Below are positions 8,425-13,605 of a stretch of 13,605 nucleotides of DNA, in pieces; position 1 is the first letter of the stretch; each line of letters opens with the position of its first letter. Source of the DNA: JALUUH01 sp964636675 (GTDB taxonomy: Bacteria > Pseudomonadota > Gammaproteobacteria > S012-40). The notes below the pieces were generated by a model. The model was not told where the DNA came from. It worked only from the letters and a program-made list of their open reading frames with translations, and searched no databases. The position numbers and the translations under genes are program-made. The stretch lies in assembly GCA_964636675.1 (NCBI GenBank), contig CAZWUO010000086.1:1-13605 (forward strand). The letters are read 5' to 3'.

Positions 8425-8735
8425 CGATAACACTCCGTGTTTTAGCGATTAGCCAGGTGAATTGAAAAAACTTCAACATGTATGTTACATGGAAAAATTG
8501 CGTGGGTCGCAAATATTTTCAGATGACGCAACGGGTTTTAAATCACAATTTGGACTTGTTCAGGAGAGATTATCACCCTAAAAAAACCACCATCACTGTT
8601 TTGGAATTGTGTAGGGGAGATAAGCTTGCGCATCTACCATTATGATAAAAACTGCAATCCCGTTCACAAACCGGTCTATATTGATTATTTTGTTATTGCT
8701 CAATTTTAAATGCAGAATAACAAAGAAATGTTGGC

Positions 8736-8755
8736 ATATACCCGTGGCGTTATAG
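8736..8755 (+). repeat. 20-base intergenic motif, copy 2
   Basis: Identical over 20 bases to 4632-4651, in the same orientation and also in non-coding DNA. Here it is directly followed by the TTTAGG array. Confidence 0.75.
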
Positions 8756-8756
8756 A

Positions 8757-8778
8757 TTTAGGTTTAGGTTTAGGTTTA
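8757..8778 (+). repeat. Hexamer tandem array, TTTAGG x 3.7
   Basis: Three perfect copies of TTTAGG plus TTTA, starting one base after the 20-base motif. It resembles a telomeric unit only by coincidence; the array is far too short for that role. Confidence 0.85.
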
Positions 8779-8918
8779 TCACGCGGTGCACAAAATCATG
8801 CGCTTAGAGTAGAGAGGAAACACTTAAAATCAAAAAACTAAGGCTAACACTAACCAACAGCACATTAGAGATAATATGCATGCGTTTACAATGATTTAGA
8901 TTAAAAAACTTAGTCCAC

Positions 8919-9048
8919 ATAATCAGTCACCCGGTGAGCCTAGTCGAAAGAGTGACTATTTTCCCACCAACTGATTATCTAACACTTAAGATTAAGATAA
9001 TTCTTTAATATGTTGTTTTTATTAATCTTATAGAATACACAGCTCACC
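8919..9048. repeat. Cluster of inverted repeats with competing pairings
   Basis: Seen directly: ATAATCAGT (8919-8927) with ACTGATTAT (8970-8978); AGTCAC (8925-8930) with GTGACT (8952-8957), which shares bases with the first arm; TAAGATTAA (8987-8995) with TTAATCTTA (9022-9030); and GGTGAGC (8933-8939) with GCTCACC (9042-9048), enclosing the previous pair. The set could fold as a branched RNA on either strand. It matches no riboswitch consensus I know. Confidence 0.5.
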
Positions 9049-9100
9049 AGGGCAATTAATTTACCCGGTTATTTACTACCGGATATTACGCCCCCCCTGG
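9047..9100 (-). terminator. Possible 3' hairpin after the CobN-like gene
   Basis: Just after the TAA at 9108-9110, on the minus strand, CCGGT (9082-9078) and ACCGG (9069-9065) form a stem with an 8-base loop, inside a larger CCAGGG/CCCTGG pair (9047-9052, 9095-9100). No T-run follows, so this is not a standard intrinsic terminator. It may protect the 3' end or be chance. Confidence 0.3.
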
Positions 9101-9107
9101 ATTCCCC

Positions 9108-9758
9108 TTAGATCTTGCTATCCACCCTATTTATCGGTGGCCATGCCATAAATTGATAGAGAAAACCAAGGACAAAAAAACCGCCTAGCAGCGACACCAG
9201 GTAATAAACCTTGCTGTCGGTGGTCGCTTCACTCTGTTGCACCTTTTGCATTTTTTGCCCGGCTACTTGCGTCGTTTGCGCAGACTGCGGCGCCGCTTGG
9301 GCTGGCGCTGTTGCCGCTTGCTCAAGCGGCGTTAATCGCGCTAAACCAAAACCCCGTGCGGTTTGCTTAACATATTCCTTGAAGCTTTCATTGGGGGTGA
9401 ATACCGCGTATTTTTGCGCGAGTTCGATATAGGTTTCAAGCAGTTCGGTGAGTGTTTCAGCGTCGGCAGCCCAGTATTCTTTGCGCACGGCTTCGAGCAT
9501 GCGTTCGATCATTTGTGCGAGGGCATGGGCATTATTGTCTTCATACCACTCGCGCAGGTTCAGTGCGTATTTGTCTTGCACATAGACTTCGAAAAATTCC
9601 TGCCACTGGTCATCACGTACATTATCGGGATCGACAACTTGCCAGCCCCAAAAATTATTCATCACATCCAGCGTGGTCAGCGTACCGGCATAACCTTCGG
9701 CTTGAATTTCTTTTATCCATTGTGGATGGAACTGACGGGTGCGCAATTCGGTGGCTAA
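9108..9758 (-). CDS. C-terminal part of the CobN/HmuS-like chelatase, in the -1 frame, with membrane anchor
   Basis: This frame continues the chelatase without a gap: from the T5 run at 9757-9761 it reads LATELRTRQFHPQWIKEI, then GYAGTLTTLDVMNNFWGWQV, YVQDKYALNLREWYEDNN and MLEAVRKEYW, the conserved end of CobN proteins. It adds 216 residues to the 1142 of the upstream frame. The last part is an Ala/Gln-rich linker (EQAATAPAQAAPQ) and then one strong transmembrane helix (VYYLVSLLGGFFVLGFLYQF, about residues 1326-1345 of the joined protein) with a short polar tail. There is no ribosome binding site for separate translation; an internal TTG at 9746 is the only early start. It should be read as the 3' part of the gene at 9755-13183. 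Confidence 0.85.
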   Translation of the reverse strand, partial: LATELRTRQFHPQWIKEIQAEGYAGTLTTLDVMNNFWGWQVVDPDNVRDDQWQEFFEVYVQDKYALNLREWYEDNNAHALAQMIERMLEAVRKEYWAADAETLTELLETYIELAQKYAVFTPNESFKEYVKQTARGFGLARLTPLEQAATAPAQAAPQSAQTTQVAGQKMQKVQQSEATTDSKVYYLVSLLGGFFVLGFLYQFMAWPPINRVDSKI

Positions 9759-12700
9759 AAACGCCCCAGGGGTTCACTACGACTGTTATCGGGGTCACGC
9801 AGATTGGAGATGAACATTTCCGGGCTTTTACCATCGAGATGCCGCACCGCCAATGAAATACCCCCCATGTATTGGAATGGATCATCGCTGGTTAACAGTC
9901 CATAGACATTGGAGGAACGGGAAAAAACCACCGCATCGGTGCCGGTGAGATTTTTCGCGTAAAGATCAACACCCGGTAATTTTTGACCCCAGGTTTTCGC
10001 GTCACTGCCATAGAAAAAACCCATGCGCGACAAATAGAGTTTGGCCAGTTTATCTTCTGCTTTCCAGGTATCGGAAGCCAGGCTCGCACTCGCGACATTG
10101 GTGCCGTAGTTGCCACTTTCGTTGGAGAAAATACGAATCGTGGAAAGCTTTTCCGCCTCTGCTTTATCCATGCCTGTGGCGATGAGTTCTGCTTCGAGTT
10201 TGCGGGCATGTCGATATACAAAGTTATTTTCTTGTTTTAACTTTGCGACTTCTTCAACCGCCTTGGCGATCATCATCATGATATTCGGAAACGCATCTCG
10301 ATACAGTCCGGTCGCTGAGAGCACCACATCAATACGTGGGCGTTTTAATTCACGATATGGGATTATTTCAGTGCCAGTGACACGCCCATGTTCATTCCAC
10401 ACGGGGCGCACACCCATCGCGTAAAGCACCTGCGACTCCACCACCCCGAGATGGCGCATGGTCTCGATAGACCACATGGAAAAAGTCACTTTATCAGGAT
10501 AAGCTCCGTGGTCATTGTGATAGTTGCCAATGAGGTCGTCCAGCAACGCCTTGCCGGATTCCCATGCGGCTTGCGTAGGGATCTTAGATGGATCAAAACC
10601 ATATAGGTTTTTACCGGTAGGTAAGGCATCAGGGCTGCGAACGGGATCACCACCCGTAGCACTACTGACATATTGACCCGCCAGTGCTTCCAGCAACGCG
10701 CTGTTTTCTTCGATATTCTGAAAATTAGCGTAGTAGGTTTTTGCCTCTTCTAATAAACGACGCAGTTCATTATCATTGATCTCATCCAGGCTCGTGGCGC
10801 CGATCACAAAGCGCCGAATCAATTGGAACTCGGGCGTATGTTTTAAGCGGCGGTAATCCATCATGCTGGCGTGATCATTGGCTTGTGCATGTTCGTGCTG
10901 ATGACCAGCAGCTACTTTTTGCGCATAACGCGCCGCGGGTTCGACAAAACGTTTACCGAGCATTTGCACCAGCGTAGAAATGAGGTGTTCTTGTTGCGGC
11001 ACTTCACCAAAGGTATGCAGGCCCAAGGGCTGGTTCTGGGCACCTAAGTCACTGAGGTAGGCATGTAACTCCGGTAAAAATTCAGCAAACCGAGTATCTA
11101 TATCCGCGTTATTCCAAGCCAGGTCTTGATGAATATTGCGCGCTTCAACAGCGACTATAATGGCTTCTTTGGTACGTGTTTTTACCCCGCCTTCATCCAG
11201 TGCTTTGTATTGATGCATGAGTTCGTGCAAATCCACCAATGCTTGATACAAGCCACTCTTGGCCAGTGGCGGTGTTAAATGGCTGATCACCGTGGCGCGA
11301 CCCCGGCGTTTGGTTTGCAAAGCTTCACCCACATCATCCATGATGAACGGATAGATGATTGGCGTATCACCTGCGGCCAGATTGCCCGCATCATACAGTG
11401 ATAATCCACGTTCCTTGCCCGGCAGGTATTCATGCGAGCCATGAGTCCCCAAATGCACAATGGCATCCGCCGCAAACAGTTCACGCGCATAAAGATAAAC
11501 CGCCAGATAGTTGTGGCTAATAGGAATGTTTTTATCGTGATAGATAGACCGTTCTCGCTCCTGGCGATTACCGCGTGGCGGCTGCGGTAACATCATCACA
11601 TTACCCGAGATACTGCGCGGAATAATGAACTGTTGCTGTCCGTCGATAACAGCCACCGTAAAGCTATTTTCGGGCGGCCCCCATTGATCCTCGATCTCAT
11701 TGCGCACCGATTGTGGTAAGGTGTTATACCAAGCACGGTAACGTTTCACCGGCAATAAACCACCCGCCCCTGCTTCAGTGCCCAAACCTGGGAGCTCACT
11801 GTAAGGCAATTCACGATGAAACGGCCTTAACATCAGACCGGTGCGCTCGATGAACCACTGTTCCGATTTTGCATCGACACGATAGTTCGCCGTTTTCAAG
11901 GTGTTAAAAATAGCGGCCAGACTGGTGGGCACATTCAAAAAAGACGCGCTCGCGTTTTTTTCTCCGGCGGGATAATTGTAAAACATGATGGCCACTTTTT
12001 TGTCCACATTGGCCTTGTGCTTTAGCGCCGCGAGTTTGAACGCTTTGTTGACTACGTTAGCCAATTGATAATCGATGGGTATCTGGATTTTGTCTTTTGT
12101 GCGCGCTGAAATTATCATGGGATCAATGACCCCGGCGATCTCCGGCATGGTCAGATAAAACGGCGTCGCTTGCGCGGGAATACCCGCCTGATCTGATTCC
12201 CATGCTGTTTGATCACCGCGGGTATAAGGCAAGACTTGCAATACCGGCACCGCCAGTTTTTCATACTCAGCGCGACGTTTTTCGGCCCAATGAATAATGC
12301 GAGTATTGATAACATTATCCACCGCCACCTTGCCGTCAAGACTCAATAAATCGAGGTATTCATTTTCACTGTTGCCCGCATAATAAAACGCGACCGCAAT
12401 ACCGCCGCGTCGCTCGATGGCGTTAATCAACGCGTCGATGATGCGCGTCTCGCCAGCAGCGATGGTTTCGCGAGACATCGCGATACCGATAATAGAAAGG
12501 CCATCCTTGGCATTGTGCCACTCCATGTAAACCGATAAATCATCGAACACTGTTTTTGGGTAATCCGGATGATAAATACCGAGTTTGGGAAATACAATCG
12601 GCGGCAGTGCTTGCACACTGCTTAGTGCGAACAAATCACTGCTCAGAAATACCAACATACGACGCAGGTTTTGCTCACCACCGTTGTAATAATAATCAAA

Positions 12701-13183
12701 TAAAGTTTGCGCCTGGCCCGCTGAGATGCCTTTACGCAGCTTGCTTTCCTGGGTGATTTTAATCGGTAAAAAACGCCGTGGTTTATCTAACGATCTCTGG
12801 TCGGCCTGCACCAAAGTTTCAAATCGTGCATAATCCTTCTCCGCTTCTCTCCCACTTACCGAATCGAAAATCACCAAGTCATACGGCGCCACCAGATCCG
12901 ATAATGAATCGCCTTGTTGCAAAGTACGCAGGTATTTGTATTCCACTTTAAATCTCAGCGGTGCTAAATCGTGATGCGCAAGACGACTAAACAATTGCAA
13001 TTTAGCTTCACTGACATGGTTCGTCGCTAAGATTAGAATAGATTGTTCGATATTTTCTATATCGATATTTTTTGGCGCATTGATTTCTATTGTATTTTCT
13101 TTTGTTGCACTCTGTGCCGACTGCCAAAATAGAGTTAAGACGACCAGCAATGCAATGAATAGTGTTAGGTTTAAACTCATCAT
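9755..13183 (-). CDS. CobN/ChlH-family metal chelatase large subunit, envelope-anchored HmuS-like type (frameshifted near 3' end)
   Basis: 1142 codons from ATG 13183 (a second ATG follows at 13180) to a TAG at 9755-9757. CobN/ChlH proteins insert or remove metal in tetrapyrroles. The family signature HLGTHGSHEYLPGKERGLS lies at residues 577-595, followed by GDTPIIYPFIMDDVGEALQ. Further CobN blocks are KVTFSMWSIETMRHLGVVESQ, RPRIDVVLSATGLYRDAFPN, ESGNYGTNVASA and the start of the C-terminal block (FISNLRDPDNSRSEPLGRF), where the frame ends early. The N-terminus is a signal peptide (MMSLNLTLFIALLVVLTLFW, cleavage after AQSA near residue 26). With the transmembrane helix in the -1 frame, the catalytic domain is predicted periplasmic. 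Cytoplasmic CobN lacks both features, while HmuS of heme-uptake loci is membrane anchored. No CobS/CobT genes are visible. The ribosome binding site is modest (GAGAG, 4 bases away). The gene is less AT-rich than its left neighbours. Substrate (heme or a corrin) is inferred only. Confidence 0.88.
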   Translation of the reverse strand: MMSLNLTLFIALLVVLTLFWQSAQSATKENTIEINAPKNIDIENIEQSILILATNHVSEAKLQLFSRLAHHDLAPLRFKVEYKYLRTLQQGDSLSDLVAPYDLVIFDSVSGREAEKDYARFETLVQADQRSLDKPRRFLPIKITQESKLRKGISAGQAQTLFDYYYNGGEQNLRRMLVFLSSDLFALSSVQALPPIVFPKLGIYHPDYPKTVFDDLSVYMEWHNAKDGLSIIGIAMSRETIAAGETRIIDALINAIERRGGIAVAFYYAGNSENEYLDLLSLDGKVAVDNVINTRIIHWAEKRRAEYEKLAVPVLQVLPYTRGDQTAWESDQAGIPAQATPFYLTMPEIAGVIDPMIISARTKDKIQIPIDYQLANVVNKAFKLAALKHKANVDKKVAIMFYNYPAGEKNASASFLNVPTSLAAIFNTLKTANYRVDAKSEQWFIERTGLMLRPFHRELPYSELPGLGTEAGAGGLLPVKRYRAWYNTLPQSVRNEIEDQWGPPENSFTVAVIDGQQQFIIPRSISGNVMMLPQPPRGNRQERERSIYHDKNIPISHNYLAVYLYARELFAADAIVHLGTHGSHEYLPGKERGLSLYDAGNLAAGDTPIIYPFIMDDVGEALQTKRRGRATVISHLTPPLAKSGLYQALVDLHELMHQYKALDEGGVKTRTKEAIIVAVEARNIHQDLAWNNADIDTRFAEFLPELHAYLSDLGAQNQPLGLHTFGEVPQQEHLISTLVQMLGKRFVEPAARYAQKVAAGHQHEHAQANDHASMMDYRRLKHTPEFQLIRRFVIGATSLDEINDNELRRLLEEAKTYYANFQNIEENSALLEALAGQYVSSATGGDPVRSPDALPTGKNLYGFDPSKIPTQAAWESGKALLDDLIGNYHNDHGAYPDKVTFSMWSIETMRHLGVVESQVLYAMGVRPVWNEHGRVTGTEIIPYRELKRPRIDVVLSATGLYRDAFPNIMMMIAKAVEEVAKLKQENNFVYRHARKLEAELIATGMDKAEAEKLSTIRIFSNESGNYGTNVASASLASDTWKAEDKLAKLYLSRMGFFYGSDAKTWGQKLPGVDLYAKNLTGTDAVVFSRSSNVYGLLTSDDPFQYMGGISLAVRHLDGKSPEMFISNLRDPDNSRSEPLGRF

Positions 13184-13201
13184 TTTTCTCTCAATGTTTA
13201 T

Positions 13202-13224
13202 CCTAGATTCCGCAGTTAACCGCT
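13202..13224 (+). repeat. Dispersed 23-base motif, copy 2
   Basis: Matches 4469-4491 at 20 of 23 positions. It lies 19 bases upstream of the chelatase start codon, inside its mRNA leader, and overlaps the second stop codon of the small amber-interrupted frame upstream. Confidence 0.5.
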
Positions 13225-13230
13225 ATGAGG

Positions 13231-13292
13231 CATCGTTAAGCGATGGATGAGAAAACAAATGAGCTTGTTTTTCGAATTCATCCAGAGGATGA
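13231..13292 (-). promoter_or_regulatory. Leader with mutually exclusive hairpins ahead of the chelatase gene
   Basis: CATCG-TTAAG-CGATG (13231-13245) is a perfect stem-loop. Next to it GGATGA (13245-13250) and TCATCC (13278-13283) enclose a second stem, AAAACAA/TTGTTTT (13252-13258, 13265-13271). The same TCATCC can instead pair with GGATGA at 13287-13292 over a three-base turn, so the two folds exclude each other. This is the layout of a leader switch, but the arms are short. No B12-box (GCCACTG-type) or other cobalamin-riboswitch core is present. Confidence 0.3.
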
Positions 13293-13297
13293 GCGCA

Positions 13298-13408
13298 CTA
13301 CGCCATGAATAGCACGTTTTTATCCACTAAATCATTGAGTTCTTCACAATCAGTGATAGCACTTGATACCAAGAGATCCAATTCATGCACACGCTCTTTT
13401 GTCATCAT
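13298..13408 (-). CDS. Small ORF (36 codons) with an in-frame amber followed by 24 more open codons
   Basis: ATG 13408 (with a second ATG next to it) is preceded by AGGAG at 13416-13420 with a 7-base gap, the best ribosome binding site in this part of the window. The peptide begins MMTKERVHELDLLVSSAITD and ends NVLFMA at TAG 13298-13300. The same frame stays open for 24 more codons (CAHPLDEFEKQAHLFSHPS...) to a second TAG at 13223-13225, with protein-like composition. Either a 36-residue peptide is made, or a 60-residue gene has suffered a nonsense mutation, or the amber is read through. No family is recognised. It sits between a DUF2149-like gene and the chelatase gene, on the same strand. 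Confidence 0.5.
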   Translation of the reverse strand: MMTKERVHELDLLVSSAITDCEELNDLVDKNVLFMA

Positions 13409-13439
13409 CGTATCGCTCCTATTGATTTTCCGAACCTTT

Positions 13440-13546
13440 CTATCCGCTACCGACGCTTTACTCGCTACCGGCACTTTCTATTCGCTACCGGCACTTTACT
13501 CGCTACCGGCGCTTTCTATTCGCTACCGGCACTTTTACTCGCTACC
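13440..13546 (-). repeat. Six-unit tandem repeat copied from the 3' end of the upstream gene
   Basis: On the minus strand six units of GGTAGCGARTAR follow each other at spacings of 18-20 bases: 13535-13546, 13516-13527, 13496-13507, 13478-13489, 13458-13469 and 13440-13451 (the last GGTAGCGGATAG). They alternate GAGTAA and GAATAG, giving a higher-order period of about 38 bases. The first unit is the coding end (Gly-Ser-Glu-stop) of the gene entering from the right edge, so the later units look like duplications of that end. The array fills the gap to the small ORF. Confidence 0.8.
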
Positions 13547-13605
13547 ACCCGCTTCCGGTACATAAATCATCGATCCATCTTGCATGCGATACGCTACGCC
13601 TGCAC
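13535..13605 (-). CDS. C-terminal end of a DUF2149-like protein (5' part outside window)
   Basis: A minus-strand frame enters from the right edge and codes 22 residues, AGVAYRMQDGSMIYVPEAGG then SE, ending at TAA 13535-13537. The hydrophilic, sensible ending supports a real gene. From memory, DUF2149 proteins close with a similar 'G-AYR--DG--IYVPE' stretch and are encoded with a MotA/TolQ/ExbB-type protein beside HmuS/CobN-like genes. That fits the chelatase just downstream, but 22 residues cannot settle the family. An upstream ExbB-like gene would be expected beyond the window. Confidence 0.5.
   Translation of the reverse strand, partial: AGVAYRMQDGSMIYVPEAGGSE

Larger units (their letters stand above)
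8425..9107. other. Gene-poor region upstream of the RT remnant and downstream of the CobN-like gene
   Basis: 683 bases without a supported gene. It holds a 6-base-arm palindrome CATGTA/TACATG at 8477-8491, the second copy of the 20-base motif (8736-8755), a TTTAGG array (8757-8778) and a cluster of inverted repeats (8919-9100). A minus-strand frame near 8595-8740 is open but reads as AT-rich noise. No CRISPR-like regularly spaced repeat is present although an RT fragment is adjacent. Confidence 0.5.

Noticed and set aside
8595..8740. Minus-strand open frame upstream of the RT remnant
   Set aside because: The translation is AT-rich and featureless, with no start signal at a sensible distance, and it runs into the repeated 20-base motif.
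8425..9107. CRISPR array or retron beside the RT remnant
   Set aside because: No regularly spaced repeats of CRISPR length and no intact RT gene; the inverted repeats alone do not define a retron RNA.
9211..9856. Several plus-strand frames of 70-134 codons opposite the chelatase gene
   Set aside because: They lie antisense to conserved CobN sequence and have no start signals or family features.
13184..13440. Cobalamin riboswitch ahead of the CobN-like gene
   Set aside because: Looked for the B12-box and the conserved core on the minus strand; neither is present.
13305..13565. 86-codon plus-strand frame across the tandem repeat
   Set aside because: Its repetitive protein (SLPAL, RYRHF) is only a reading of the tandem repeat on the wrong strand; the minus strand has the better binding site and gene end.

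Overview
The window looks like a chromosomal segment of a Gram-negative bacterium, most likely a gammaproteobacterium. The reasons are the outer-membrane beta-barrels ending in Phe, the lipoprotein and Sec signal peptides, an OruR/ArgR-type AraC regulator, a DM13 lipoprotein and a CobN-type chelatase of the envelope-anchored kind. No rRNA, tRNA or CRISPR array is visible. The taxonomic call is inference from protein families only.

Layout, left to right. (1) 1-1561, minus strand: the N-terminal 520 codons of a secreted SBBP (beta-propeller repeat) protein that passes into a CARDB-like domain and runs off the window. (2) 1986-4272, minus: a two-gene unit, a single-POTRA Omp85-family barrel followed 16 bases later by a lipoprotein with two Ig-like domains and a C-terminal DM13 domain. 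(3) 4273-4691: a gene-free stretch with a hexamer array and two short motifs that recur elsewhere in the window. (4) 4692-5900, minus: an orphan response regulator with an unrecognised C-terminal effector. (5) 6112-7327: a decayed locus, with an AraC-family regulator carrying an internal deletion and frameshift (minus) next to an oppositely oriented fragment of an Acg-like nitroreductase (plus). (6) 7406-8308, plus: a 300-residue putative outer-membrane barrel. (7) 8305-9107: a gene-poor region holding a truncated reverse-transcriptase N-terminus, a second copy of the 20-base motif beside another hexamer array, and several inverted repeats. (8) 9108-13605, minus: the end of a DUF2149-like gene, a tandem repeat apparently copied from that gene's own 3' end, a small ORF interrupted by an in-frame amber codon, and a large CobN/ChlH-family chelatase split by one frameshift in a T5 run.

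The most interesting system is the CobN-like protein. It has an N-terminal signal peptide and a C-terminal transmembrane anchor, so its chelatase domain should lie outside the cytoplasm. Together with the DUF2149-like tail upstream, this is closer to the HmuS (heme-locus, dechelatase-type) branch than to the cytoplasmic cobaltochelatase of B12 synthesis. A -1 slip at 9757-9761 would join the two reading frames exactly and give a protein of 1358 residues. Whether this is recoding, a recent mutation or a sequencing error cannot be decided from the window. Several intergenic regions carry short tandem arrays and dispersed motifs, and three genes are broken, which suggests a region rich in rearrangement.
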